Shown: positions 37,257 to 51,334 of the stretch, piece after piece
Position numbering within the stretch: position 1 is the first letter of the stretch
How the letters are laid out: the number at the start of each line of letters is the position of its first letter
Origin: Mesostigma viride
Taxonomy: Eukaryota; Streptophyta; Mesostigmatophyceae; Mesostigmatales; Mesostigmataceae
Assembly: GCA_009746045.1 (NCBI GenBank)
Contig: RPFO01001124.1
Location: 85,001 to 149,000, forward strand
Length of the DNA: 64,000 nucleotides
Reading direction: 5' to 3'
Notes under the pieces: model-generated
The model's database searches: none
What the model was told of the DNA's origin: nothing
What the model saw: the letters and a program-made list of their open reading frames with translations, nothing else
Translations under genes and position numbers: made by a program

Positions 37257-38234
37257 CATCCATCCATCCATCCATCCATCCATCCATCCATCCATCCATC
37301 CATCCATCCATCCATCCATCCATCCATCCATCCATCCATCCATCCATCCATCCATCCATCCATCCATCCATCCATCCATCCATCCATCCATCCATCCATC
37401 CATCCATCCATCCATCCATCCATCCATCCATCCATCCATCCATCCATCCATCCATCCATCCATCCATCCATCCATCCATCCATCCATCCATCCATCCATC
37501 CATCCATCCATCCATCCATCCATCCATCCATCCATCCATCCATCCATCCATCCATCCATCCATCCATCCATCCATCCATCCATCCATCCATCCATCCATC
37601 CATCCATCCATCCATCCATCCATCCATCCATCCATCCATCCATCCATCCATCCATCCATCCATCCATCCATCCATCCATCCATCCATCCATCCATCCATC
37701 CATCCATCCATCCATCCATCCATCCATCCATCCATCCATCCATCCATCCATCCATCCATCCATCCATCCATCCATCCATCCATCCATCCATCCATCCATC
37801 CATCCATCCATCCATCCATCCATCCATCCATCCATCCATCCATCCATCCATCCATCCATCCATCCATCCATCCATCCATCCATCCATCCATCCATCCATC
37901 CATCCATCCATCCATCCATCCATCCATCCATCCATCCATCCATCCATCCATCCATCCATCCATCCATCCATCCATCCATCCATCCATCCATCCATCCATC
38001 CATCCATCCATCCATCCATCCATCCATCCATCCATCCATCCATCCATCCATCCATCCATCCATCCATCCATCCATCCATCCATCCATCCATCCATCCATC
38101 CATCCATCCATCCATCCATCCATCCATCCATCCATCCATCCATCCATCCATCCATCCATCCATCCATCCATCCATCCATCCATCCATCCATCCATCCATC
38201 CATCCATCCATCCATCCATCCATCCATCCATCCA
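37257..38234. repeat. (CATC)n tetranucleotide array, about 980 bp
   Basis: About 245 uninterrupted CATC units with no visible substitution. On the minus strand it opens Met-Asp-Gly-Trp frames in three registers, which are artefacts of the array. Confidence 0.98.
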
Positions 38235-38248
38235 TTGATCGGGGTATC

Positions 38249-38592
38249 AAGGAGACAACCAGCGCAGGCAAGAAATCGGGAGAATCAGAAATCGGGGTAT
38301 AGTCCTAGTACAGCCATGCTACGTCCTGGCTATGATGAGATTACTTGCCCACGCTCCTAGTGTTATGCCATGCTCACATGGGTCTTATTGCACCCACAGA
38401 TTGCCGGATCGTTAGCGTGTCCGTTTAGCTAGCGTTCCCGAATGCAGCTGTGGCATGCCTTAGGCATGAAGGAGACTGGGGGTCTCTGCCCTTTCTCCTG
38501 TTGTGCACACACAGGGATTAAAAGCACTTCGGTGCTCCGTGACTCCCCAACGGGAGCACGTGTTTAATTAATTAATTAATTAATTAATTAAT
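38249..38592 (+). mobile_element. SINE-like fragment and retroelement family C 3' end
   Basis: 38249-38297 repeats the start of the short element at 53939 (AAGGAGACAACCAGCGCAGG). 38300-38592 is a second copy of the family C tail at 23770-24056, with the hairpin ACTCCCCAACGGGAG and a (TTAA)n tail. A more degenerate tail (GACTCCCTAATGGGGGC) follows at about 38608-38670. Confidence 0.7.
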
Positions 38593-38679
38593 CGGGGTTA
38601 ACTAATGCTCCTTGACTCCCTAATGGGGGCATGAGTTTAATAAATGAATTAAGTAGTTAGTTAATAAATCAGGTTGATT

Positions 38680-39690
38680 CAGATGAGGTCCCTGCTGGTT
38701 CCTTGTGGACTGGCCAGCCAGGGAGATATCTTCTTACATGGTCAGGCCCTTGCCGACCATGTAAGAACGAACCTGTTAGGCGACGCAGTGGCCAACATTG
38801 GACATACCGCCATATGTTTGTCTCCGCGATATGATTTTAGCTGACATGCAGAGCACAGACACTGTTGGCGTCATCCGCTCAACCCCTCTTATTCAGACAT
38901 GGGACCTCGGATAATATGTAGGATTAGTAGCGTTGCCCAGGCGGACATTGTCAAAGACTACGACCCCCCAGTTGTGGGTCCTAGGAAATTTAACAAGCAT
39001 GATTGTCTCCTTGTTGATAGGCATTAATTAATCCTTGATGATAGGCATTGCTTGCGTGCAAGAGTAGCTCGAGGCCCATATTTTAGACTACTAGCTGAGC
39101 TGTGGACATACATGTAGTTATTGACGTCTTGACGGATATTGACGTCTTGGGGTGACTTCCACTATATCTTCTTTGGGGAATTCAGAGATCCCGGTCCCCC
39201 AACATGGACATGAGACTAATTAAAATCAATTAATCAATGTCATGAATAGAGCGCGTTCATGACGTTCAGTCATGAACAGAGCCCTAACCCTAAACACATA
39301 AGAAAACAATTATGGCGGGCCATGTGACCAATGTAAGAAGCTTAGCCCCCAAACATATTGTTGTCTCACGTAATGAATCACTTGCTGATCAACAAATCGA
39401 TGGTTATCTCATAGGCACAATGTACCTCTGACCATCATTGCTGGCCCATGCATGCATGCACCAATGGCAGCCTACATGACACATACATCGCTGTTTTGCC
39501 ATGTAAAAAATGCGACAAAGTGTCCATATAGGTACTCATAGATTAGCACAAATTCCTTAGCACGATGTGGACAACTTTACTTAACGGTGAAAGCCTGTCT
39601 CGCCCTTATTGCCTTGAGGGTTCCCGGCGATAGGTCCTGTCTGTTGGTCGACATTTTTCTTTTGCAGCTGGCCATCGTCGGTAGGTCTGA
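38680..39690. other. Unassigned interior of CACTA-like element 2
   Basis: No long open frame, array or RNA gene is seen. Imperfect TGACGTCTTGACGGATATTG repeats lie near 39120 and the rest is anonymous. Confidence 0.35.
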
Positions 39691-39739
39691 ATGATCTCGA
39701 TGCTAGCAATTACGATGATGATACCCGAGGTAGTCTATA

Positions 39740-40190
39740 CCTCGGATCGAGAGCTTCTTCTTGTATGGCAATGCCGGCAGGGCGATGACGGTGACGGCCG
39801 TCACCGTCATCGCTCTCGACGGGCGTGATGGAAAGGACCTGTTTGATAGGCGGCAGCTATTTTTAATATAGGTCGTTTACTATTACTCCCAATAAAGAGT
39901 TATGAGGTTGGCCCTCGGCATGGCGATCACGGGGCGATGACGGGGCGATGACGGGGCGATGACGGGGCGTTGACGCGCGTGATGAATATAGGATCTGTTT
40001 GATAGGCGGCGGCTATTGGTAATATAGATTGTTGATTAAGAGAAGAGTTTAGATGTTGGCCTGTCGAGGGCGATGACGGTGACGGCGTCAACGTCATCGC
40101 CCTCGACGGGCGTCATGAATACGACCTGTTTGATATGCGGCGGCTATTGGTAATATAGGTCGTTGATTATGCCCGTCGGTATTTACATGT
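39740..40190. repeat. Palindrome-rich GCGATGACGG repeat region
   Basis: Four imperfect blocks combine GCGATGACGG motifs with GACCTGTTTGATAGGCGGC and GCTATTGGTAATATAGG. At 39782-39813 there is a perfect 32-bp palindrome whose half is GCGATGACGGTGACGG. A mutated version lies near 40070. Confidence 0.7.
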
Positions 40191-40249
40191 AGGGATAAAG
40201 AGGTGGGCCCTCGGGAATTACATCGGGCTGTAGGCCGGTATACCGTAGT

Positions 40250-40785
40250 TGTGTATCACCACCCTCCTTCCCACGGCAGGACCCGCTGTTGTACTGGCGG
40301 CAGTTGTGTACCACCTGTACGGTATTTGTGTACCACCCCCCTCCTTCCCACGGCAGGTACGCAGCGCCCGGCTGTTGTCCTGGCTGCAGTTGTGTACCAC
40401 CTGTACGGTATTTGTGTACCACCCCCCTCCTTCCCACGGCAGGTACGCAGCGCCCGGCTGTTGTCCTGGCTGCAGTTGTGTACCACCTGTACGGTATTTG
40501 TTGTGTACCACCCCCCTCCTTCCCACGGCAGGTACGCAGCGCCCGGCTGTTGTCCTGGCTGCAGTTGTGTACCACCTGTACGGTATTTGTGTACCACCCC
40601 CCTCCTTCCCACGGCAGGTACGCAGCGAACCGCTGTTGTCCTGGCTGCAGTTGTGTACCACCTGTACGGTATTTGTGTACCACCCCCCTCCTTCTCACGG
40701 CAGGTACGCAGCGCCCGGCTGTTGTCCTGGCTGCAGTTGTGTACCACCTGTACGGTATTTGTGTACCACCACCCTCCATGGCCCA
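40250..40785. repeat. 86-bp minisatellite, six copies
   Basis: Units contain TACGCAGCGCCCGGCTGTTG and CCACCTGTACGGTATTTGTG. The third carries an extra three bases (TTGTTGTG). Long open frames on both strands come from the repeat structure. Confidence 0.93.
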
Positions 40786-40789
40786 TGCA

Positions 40790-42933
<2,144 letters not shown>

Positions 42934-43009
42934 TCCCACCCCCGCTCTCTTGTCCCTCCCGCACCCCTCCTCTCTCTTTCCCTTTCCTTGGCTGTTGAGA
43001 AGGACTGGG

Positions 43010-43069
43010 GTGAAAAATCCAGACCGTTGGTGGCTGCCTTCAAGCAGGAAGTTTCAAGGATCAACAAGT
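43010..43069 (+). CDS. Possible short exon after the pyrimidine tract
   Basis: The tract followed by TTGAG could serve as polypyrimidine and acceptor. The frame then reads KDWGEKSRPLVAAFKQEVSR and ends NKFL with TGA. The amino-acid mix looks protein-like, but there is no family match and the link to other exons is unproven. Confidence 0.2.
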
Positions 43070-43652
43070 TTTTGTGAGCTGTCTGATATGGTCACTGCTG
43101 CGACAAAGGTGAGTTATCTTGTTTTTCATGCAATTTTTTTGCTGTAGCTAGGTAAGCCGGCCATTTTGTACTCCTCTTTCTTTTGCTCTCACGATTATTC
43201 TTGTTGTGGTTTATATGGTCCCGTTAAGTGGCATGCATTATCATTATCCACATTAGTGTGAGAAACCATCAGCAGTGTTGTAGCTTGCATCTACAACAAC
43301 AGTTTTTGCTGCCGCCACCACTGCTATTACCAACATTAAGTCATTCTTGCTTTCTAAGCACTCTTTTTCCTCTTAGGCTGTTGGTTGGGATACCAGCCAC
43401 CCTTGCACGCATAAATTCAAGCACCGGGTGCATGTGAAAACACAACCAAGGCAAGAATGTCCCCCTCTCGCAATATCCCACCCACGCAACGCACCCAATG
43501 CAGCAAGAATGGGACCACCTTGTTGCCATGAGCTCTAGCACCGTTGCCACCCTAGCTTTCTACTGTTCCCGTCCATCCTTATTTACACTGGCTGCTTTGC
43601 TTGCATTTCTGGCTCAGTGCCAGTTTGCACTTGCTAGCTTGCTAAGACAATA

Positions 43653-43946
43653 ATGCAGCTTGCAAACGGCAAGGGCAAGCACCCGGGTAAGAGCAAAGGC
43701 AACCGCACGAGCAAAGGAAAGGGAAACTGGAAGAGCAAGCACAAGGCCAAGGAAAGGACAAAGGCACTTGTGCTTGCCAAAAGGGCAGGCTCAAGGGAAA
43801 TGACAAGGGCAGGGGCAGGCACAAGGGAAGCGGATAAGGGCAAGGGCAGGCGCAAGGGAAAGAGATTAGGACAAGTCAAGCACGAGGGAACGGACAAGGG
43901 CAAGGGCAGGCACAAGGGAAAAGATGAAGACAAGGGCAGGCACTAG
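43653..43946 (+). CDS. Lys/Gly-rich low-complexity open frame
   Basis: The 97-residue frame is dominated by GKGK, KHKAK and RRKGK runs and comes from a degenerate (GGCAAGGGCA)n repeat. It could be a basic tail or simply repeat-derived. Repeat-derived is more likely. Confidence 0.15.
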   Translation: MQLANGKGKHPGKSKGNRTSKGKGNWKSKHKAKERTKALVLAKRAGSREMTRAGAGTREADKGKGRRKGKRLGQVKHEGTDKGKGRHKGKDEDKGRH

Positions 43947-44284
43947 GGGAAGGATGAGGGCAACGGCAAACACTGGGGATCAAAGGATAGGGGCAAGGGC
44001 AGATGCTAGGGTAACAGTTAGGGCAAAGGCAGGCACAAGAGAAGAATAAGGGGCCGTGAAGTATAAGTGGAAATGCGGGTGGCGACATGGGGTTCGATCG
44101 GGCCTGCTGATGCAAATGCAGATTTCAACTGCAGTGACAAACACAAGCGTAGACATAGGCAACGACAAATTCCTTGCATGCGTGCCTTGCTCTTCACCGG
44201 CTGGCTCGTTTGCTAGTTGTCTAACAGTTTCTACCGATAAACATCACTTGCCATTGTAAGGTCTGCCTTGCTGCCGTGCTAGTG

Positions 44285-44515
44285 GGTAGCTGGGTGATCG
44301 TGCTTGTTCCTTGTCAAGGGAGGGATGCATGTGGAGTAGGTGGGTGGGTGTGCTTGTTCCTTGCCAAGGAAGGGATGCACAAAGGTTAGATAGGTGCACG
44401 TGCTTGTTTCTTGTCAAGGGAGGGACGCACAAAGGGTAGGTGGGGGCACATGGTTGTGCCTCGTCAAGGGCGGGATGCACGAAGGGTAGGTGGGGGCATG
44501 TGGTTGGTCCTTGTC
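44285..44515 (-). repeat. Short array related to the 50-bp minisatellite
   Basis: Four units with TGCTTGTTCCTTGTCAAGGG and AGGGATGCA match, in reverse orientation, the array at 27545-28840 of the other CACTA-like element. Confidence 0.8.
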
Positions 44516-45348
44516 TTTTCACCGCCCAAGCGATGGCGATGTAGCATGCATTATACATTTATTCGTGCATTAAAAATCACTTTCCTTACAAGCGGCCTTA
44601 GCCGACTCCATCTGCCGTTGCCATTTCTCCGTATTGCATTGTCCGGACACGGTTTTTGTGTCGCAGGTCTTCCCCCGTAAAGGCACAAGCTGCCTGCGCG
44701 CGGAATTATGTGCAGACACCTCGGTTTCCAACACGACGGCTTCCCGCACATATCGAGCTCTGGATGTACAACATCTTCCCCCGGCGCACTTGCTCCCGGA
44801 TGGAGCTTCTGTGCGGTGCCGACATCCCCGGAGCTGTCCTAAGCACCGCATGGAAACAGTATTTCAAGCCACGAAGAGAAGCCACGAATTTGATATTGAC
44901 TTGATATTGTCGTCAGAAGACTTGATATGCTATTTTCTGTGAAGGCGTTGGATTTTTGTGCATGACATGTAATCCTGCATTTAATAATGAAATTTTTTAT
45001 GAAATAGGAACTTGTCTTGCATGAGCCTTGCTGCAAATGCCATTCATTTTTTTTCCCCCGGGTAAATGGGTGTTAGGGGTTAGGTTGACCGAAATGATAA
45101 GTGAAATCAAAGTGAAATTCTGATAAGTGACATGCGTACTGCAATTCAGAACGACATAGCGACATGATTGTAGTACCGGTAGTGTACGCGAGAAGCATAC
45201 GACGTCGTAACCTACGGGGACCGAGTACCGGGATCGTAAATTACCAACTCGTAGATTACGACGTCGCAAATTACTACCTCGTACCTTACTACCTCGTAAA
45301 TTACTACCTCGTAAATTACTACCTCGTACATTACTACCTCGTACATTA

Positions 45349-45805
45349 CCGTAGTGGTCAAAATCACTTTGCGACAAACCTCTTTGCGAATCGACCTCGC
45401 AAACTACTTTTCATGGGCTTCATTTTGGGTCGCAAAGTTCAAAACTTACCGCGTCGCGCCTGCGCCGTGCCGCACGCAGACAGGTAGAACGAACGCGTGG
45501 CGCCAAAACTTTCGCGCCTTTTGTCACTTATCATGCGAAAGCCAAAGGTTTAGGCTTGTGCAGCCATGCACGTTGTCTTGGCACGATGGCAGAAGAGCGG
45601 GGAGGCCGGCAGGCCAGCAGGCAGTCAAGCCTGCTGGCCTATAAATTTACAACATCGAGTACCTGCCAGTTGCCACTGACCATAAACAAGTCGATGGGCT
45701 CGCAAACCTAAAACTTTGCCTTCATTTTGGGTCGCAAACTATAAATTTCACCCTGTTTTGGGGTCGCAAAGTAGGTTTGTCGCAAAGTGATTTTGACCAC
45801 TACGG
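45349..45805. mobile_element. 457-bp MITE, TA duplication, CCGTAGTGG ends
   Basis: About 33-bp perfect inverted repeats start CCGTAGTGGTCAAAATCACT. They are flanked by TA on both sides (45347-45348, 45806-45807). The interior has internally repeated TTTTGGGTCGCAAA. It lies in the right subterminal repeats of CACTA-like element 2. The first nine bases are shared with the element at 55766. A TA duplication fits the Tc1/mariner group, which is inference. Confidence 0.8.
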
Positions 45806-46059
45806 TACTACGTCGTACATTACTACGTCGTAAATTACTACCTCGTAAATTACTACCTCGTAAATTACTACCTGGTAAATTACTACGTCGGATCTCATCT
45901 CGGATCTAATTCGTAACTTACGAGACAGATTACGACATTGGATCTAAACTGTAAGAGTATTCTTGACGGTAAATTACCACCTCGTAATTTACGCCTCGGA
46001 TGCTTTTTACCGCCCTCGGACGAAAAGTATAGTGCATCGGCATCGCCTGACCCGAAACG

Positions 46060-47221
46060 CACCCGCCCAGCCGACAAAACAGGATGGTCCCGCCCCTCGG
46101 AACCGCGCTTTCGGCCCCACCCTTTCAAGGTCGATGATCACGACTGGAACAACATGTCTCCTGACGATGCTATGGACTGCATCTTCTTCGGGGACTACGC
46201 CTCGCTCTACGACCTGTGCATCCATCTCTCCGACCAATTAAGGTCGCCTCCTCTGCAGCAACGGCAGCCCCTGGCTAGCCCACGGCGCCATGCTTGGCTG
46301 CCCCCGCCCCGAACTCCAGCACGCCGTCCTCAACTCCCTTCTCCAGCGCTCTGACGGCGAGATCTGGGCTCCATCCATCTCCGCCTCCACCCTCCGTTCC
46401 ATCCTCACGGAAGCCTTTCAGCAGCACGTGACCCCCCTTGCTGCTGACGTCGCAGCAATGGGTGGCACGCTGGCTGCTGAACTTCCTCACATTTCCACCG
46501 CTGCCGCCTCCACCTCCACTGCCATTTCCGCCTCCACTGCCGACATCAAAGCCCAGCTCCTCAACCTCGACCAACGCCTTCAAGCCACCGCCAACGCCCT
46601 TGAGAGCTTGCATGACACCGCCGGCCTCACCGCTCAGGCGGTGAAGGACATCGCCGCCCAGCCGGTGCCTGCTGGCCCGGCCGGCGATGCTCCCTCCACC
46701 TGGGCGGACTTGCTTAAGCAGCACACCACCTCCACCTCCTCCACCATCTCGGCACAACTCAAGCAACAAGCCCTCGACCTTCGCGAGGAAACCGACATCG
46801 CCCGGCGCAGCCACAATGTCATCGTCAAGCACTTCGACCAGCAGGCAGGTGAGACCTCCACGAGCCTTCTTGAGGCATTTAAGCGCGCCATTCTTGCCCC
46901 CATGTTACTCACTGGTGAGCTGGACATGTCGGCTGTCCGCCTCCCCGCGCGCGGGGGAAGGCTGGCCCGGCCCCCGTGCTCCTCACCTTTAAGTACATGG
47001 CGGACAAGCTGGCGTTCCTTAAATGCCGCAAGAAGCTCTCGGAGACTCGCTTCACGCTGGACGACGACTTGACCCTGGCCCAGCAACAACGGCGACGCGA
47101 GCTATGGCCGACCTACCTTCAGCTCCGGCAGAGCGCAAGGGGGAAGCCGGTATACTGGAGGGGGGCGGTCATCCACGTTGACCACAAGCCCTGGCAGCCC
47201 CCTCCTGCCACCTCAGACTAG
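46060..47221 (+). pseudogene. ORF1 protein of a LINE-like retroelement, frameshifted
   Basis: The clearest copy of the ORF1 protein of family A. The first frame reads RFRPHPFKVDDHDW and CIFFGDYASLYDLCIHL to about 46280. A frameshift follows, then MLGCPRPELQHAVLNSLLQR, AFQQHVTPLAADVAAMGG, a Ser/Thr/Ala-rich stretch with TSTSSTISAQLKQQALDLRE, and HNVIVKHFDQQAGE. A second frameshift comes near 46970 before KLAFLKCRKKLSE. The order (charged N-terminus, long helical centre with coiled-coil look, basic C-terminus) suits an RNA-binding ORF1 or gag-like chaperone. No CCHC knuckle is seen. Confidence 0.65.
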
Positions 47222-47282
47222 GAATATATATACCAGTAGTGTAGATTAGTAAGGCTTAGCCTAGCATGTGGCCCACGCGCAT

Positions 47283-49222
47283 TAAATTAAATTAAATTAA
47301 ATTATAACATGCCTCCGTGGGGAGGTCATGTAGCACATATTTCATGATGGATGGGGTGGAGGAAGCCGCGTGATCGAACTATCCTAACTCTATCTAGAAA
47401 ATCCTAACTGCACTACTCATCATCAAAACGCCTCCTCCGCTTGGGGGGAGGTGGCTTGCCCACAGGGCCGGGCGTGTGCGCCTTGACAATCTTCTTCCAC
47501 CGCGTCCTGTCCTGCATGGCAGTCCAAAGACGGGAGAGAGAGTGGATGCGGTGCTCAAACTGGGCTGGGACCACTAGGTCGTCCAGCAACATCTGAACGT
47601 AGTTCGTGACAGGTTTCCCTACCCTTTTGGGAATGTCCTTGGGGCCAGGCCAGGTCAGAATGTGCCGCCCTGGCTGTCCAAGCCGCTGGGGGCCGGCCAG
47701 ACCGAGGGTGGTGTCGACCTGGCTGGTGCGTGCAAGGTGTCCTACAAATGCTATCCTACGCTGCCTAATCTCGTCCGAAACACGGGGCATGCCATGGTAC
47801 AAAGACTCTGATGACGGACGCTCGGAAAAACCTACATTAAGGACCTGCCGGAGCATCCTGTAAACTGTGCCGTCGAGCCGAGCTGCCAGTTTGGGTGGTA
47901 GGGTCCACGCCTCGGCGCCATACGTGAGCACCGTGAGGACGAGGACCTTGAAAAGCATGCGCTTGCGGTGCCCGTTAAGGCCCTTCGAGCGCCAGTAGGG
48001 TGTGAGCGAACGGAGCTTGGCCCATGCAAGGCCGATGCGGGTGTCCACATCGTCGGCGGTGTCAGGAAGCCAGCTCCCCAACAGCTTGAAGCGGTCGCGG
48101 AACGGGACCTCCGTCCCGTCGAGCAGGCGCGGCAGCGGTGGTTTACTGGATGCTCCTAGATCACCATCGCCTCAGTTTTGACACTAATCTCCAGCCCCAC
48201 CGCCCGCGCCTCCAGGCCCAGGCAGTCCAGCCAGGTCTGAATGTGCTCGGGGCTCTCGATGAGGGTGGTATCATCTGCATAAATCAGGTCGGCAAGGCGG
48301 TAACCAGGTCTAACCCCGCCGTGCTCAAGATTTCACGTTAAGGATGTCCAAGCCTGGCTCGAACCCCTTAAGAGCAGTAAAGCGCGCACGTGCCCGGCGC
48401 ATGACGTGATCCACGACAATAATGAACAGGTATGGGGACAGGACACAACCTTGCCACACCCCGTGGTGAAGGGGGAATGGTGGAGTGGTGCCCTCCGCAG
48501 TCCGCACTACTGCCTGTGAACCCTCATACAGACGGCGAATGGCAGCAATAAACGCAGGTGGTACCCGGTCCAGAGCTAGGATGGCCCAAAGAGCCTCCCA
48601 GAGAACCGTGTCAAAGGCCTTGATATAGTCAACAAAAATGAAGACCAACGGCAAACTGTCAGGGGGAAGTCGACGCACCTCCTCCATCAACCGGCGCGCG
48701 ACAAACACAGCCATGACAGTGTTACGACCACGACGGAAACCCATCTGAGACTCACCCAGGTGGGGGTCCAGCGCGGCGCGGAGCCTGTGCAGCATCATGC
48801 GCATGAAGACCTTCAGCGCGGCGCTCTGGAGGCAGACACCCCGGTAGTTACCGGGGTCAGCAGCAGAGCCCTTCTTGTACACAGCATGACGCGGATGGCC
48901 GTCTGCCACTCAGCAGGCGGAGGCTCGTCAGAGAGCAGGACACGGTTGCAGAACGCCAGCAGAAGATCCCTAACCGCCGGATCAGGGGTCTTCAGCAGTT
49001 CAGCCGACAGGTGGTCGGCACCGACCGCCGCATCGTACCGCAGGCGAGCAAGGGCGTCGTCCAGTTCCTTCAAAGTGAAGGGGGGGACGACGTCGTCAGT
49101 GGCAAGGCAGCCCTCCGGCAAGGCGGGGACTTGGTAGTCCGCGGCCGAGGAGGGGGGCGCTGGCGGCGGCGGGGGTCCGGCGACCCCGAGGCGGGCGGCC
49201 GTCTCGGGGTGAAGCGGCGGGG
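47283..49222 (-). mobile_element. LINE with decayed reverse transcriptase (family B), 5'-truncated
   Basis: Flanked by the 10-bp duplication CCACGCGCAT (47273-47282 and 49223-49232). On the minus strand the coding runs from the N-terminal RT region (DDALARLRYDAAVGADHLSA, about 49060) through GNYRGVCL, MGFRRGRNT, FVDYIKAFDTV (motif A) and GVWQGCVLSPYLF, with a frameshift near 48850. The catalytic LIYADDTTLI box near 48280 lies in another frame. The C-terminus (WAKLRSLTPYW, YGAEAWTLPPKLA) ends at 47413. The 3' end has CCTCCCCACGGAGG and a (TTTAA)n tail. No endonuclease domain remains. Confidence 0.9.
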
Positions 49223-49767
49223 CCACGCGCATGTGCGCCCATAATGGCCCCCATGGATGATGCCTTCAACATTTAGCCATGCTTTGTCTATAATGGGACC
49301 CCCATGGATGCTGCATTAAGAATTTAGCCATGCTCTGTCATGCAGAGAGATGCTCTCTGTCGAGAAGCCATGTCCTAGCTCTTGTATAGCCATGATGATC
49401 TTCCTCCCTCACAGGCATGCTCCCCCCTTACCCGGGCATAGCGTGATAGACCATGAGGGTGCAGGTGCCCTGGTGCACCTAGAGCAGGGGTAGCTTATAT
49501 TCCCACCCTTGCATGAAGTAGCCTAGAATGTATTAAAAGCCATATGCCCCTTCTCAGGGCTATGTGCTACATCTACTCCCAACGGAGTGATGTTGATAAT
49601 TAATTAATTAATTAATTAATTAGACAAATATCGTCTGCATCATCAATAATATAATAATTGGCACTCACTTCATATAATAATTGGCATGCCCGAATACAAA
49701 TCTTCTCTGACCAACATTTGTCTGAATTGATGTGCACAGCATAGATCCTACGTACACGTTGCAAATA

Positions 49768-49950
49768 TATCAAGGAGACAAACAGCGCAGGCCAGAAATC
49801 GGGAAAATCCGGACCATGGTAGCTCGAGCCTGCCGTTATCTTGTCCGCGTGTTCGAGTCGTTCAGGATAATGAAGATGAATGGTGATGGAAATGTGTAGC
49901 CCTGTGCATTGAAATTATGGCGCTGGCTTACGTGTAGAGCGACTAGATGA
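49768..49950 (+). mobile_element. SINE-like short element, longest copy
   Basis: Matches 9155-9330 (reverse) and the 86-bp insertion at 53939. TGGTAGCTCGAG and GTGTTCGAGTC resemble Pol III A and B boxes about 30 bases apart. This is suggestive only. Confidence 0.5.
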
Positions 49951-49959
49951 CCTAGACGG

Positions 49960-51330
49960 TGGGGCCGGAAACAGCATGCTTGATCAGCTAGGGCGTGTGT
50001 TTCGAGCCTAACTGGCCGGGAGTGTCTAGTGGTGAGCACCATTGCTGCGATCGCTCTCCCACCATTTACGAGCTAGGAAATACCCGCAAATGATCGAAAA
50101 CCACTGAAAAGGTCTAGCGCTAGTCAGTCATTACGTTAGCCATGCCATGATTCCAAACGTCCAAGAACTGCACACGGTGCAAAGGCAAAAAGCCTTCATG
50201 GATCTCAACATGTTGGCCGTCCAGCTTCAAGTCTCGAGGGCGTCGGTGAGGGGATACACAATATCTCGGAGCTGTCAGTGAGGACCAGGACCTTGAAAAT
50301 GTTCTTGATGTGAGAGTGCGTTGAGATCTCAGTGAACAAAACCGGCGGTTTTCTTCACGGTGTTGACCAGCAGTTGCATGAGCTTTGTCTAAAACACTGA
50401 ACCAACGGCACCTTTTATGAAGGAGACAATTGAACCAAGATTTATTGATACAAAGTTCTGTTGTATAGTCATGAAGCAATTTGCACGGAGTCCATTTGCA
50501 CATGCACGTGGAATGGTAAAATTACATGCACGTTGCGAGACAAAGTTCTACTCCTGGACGCTTTGCCATCGAGTGTTGTGTAAGGACTAGGTCGCTGTCG
50601 GAGAGGAAAGACATGAAGACCGCGGCCGGAGCCGCGCATGGCTATCGATTGGAAGACTTGCATGGAGGGAGACAGATGGTAGACATACAGTAAAAGGTTT
50701 ATAGGGTATAGCTGTCTAGGTCGTTTAAAAAAATGGCGTCGCACTGACTCCCAGGGCAAAATGATGCATGAACCTGGCACAATTTAACCTAATTAACTTA
50801 AGTCTAAACTATATCCTAGTATGACATGACGTCAATGCCTGCTAACCTCTAACATGTGCAATGGGGTACAAAGGCGCAACTTGCAGCCCAAAATCACAAA
50901 ATCGACCTCCCCATTCCCAGTACATGGCTGCCCGAGGCGGCAAAATGCTGTAATAGCATGGCAAGAATAATATGGATGGGAGCATTAAAACATCAGGGCT
51001 ATTCCTGGCCATGCATTCGTCTATCCAGCCCATGCATGTCTCACAGGCCAGCCAAATTCAAGGTCCAACGTGTGCACACACCAAATTAAAATAAGAAGGT
51101 AATGTGCACAGCTGATTCCCGAGTCCCATCCATCCATAAAGCAGTACTACGTCCCCATGCCCATCTTGGAGAACCAGAGTGGGGTAAATGCTAAATGCTA
51201 ATTACAGGAAGGGATGCATCTTCCGTTCGCCAGTCTCACAAGAGGGAAAGCTTCCTATTCCTCCCAAGTCCGTGCAATGTCAGGAATAAACTTTGCAAGA
51301 TAAACACTGGCTTTCAAGTGGGTTGATCTA
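49960..51330. other. Intergenic DNA downstream of the monooxygenase gene
   Basis: No coding motif or array is recognised. The 3' UTR of the minus-strand monooxygenase should lie just below 51335. Confidence 0.4.
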
Positions 51331-51334
51331 CACC

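Noticed and set aside
37146-38271. Met-Asp-Gly-Trp repeat proteins
   Set aside because: They come from a (CATC)n array open in three registers, with no unique protein sequence around it.
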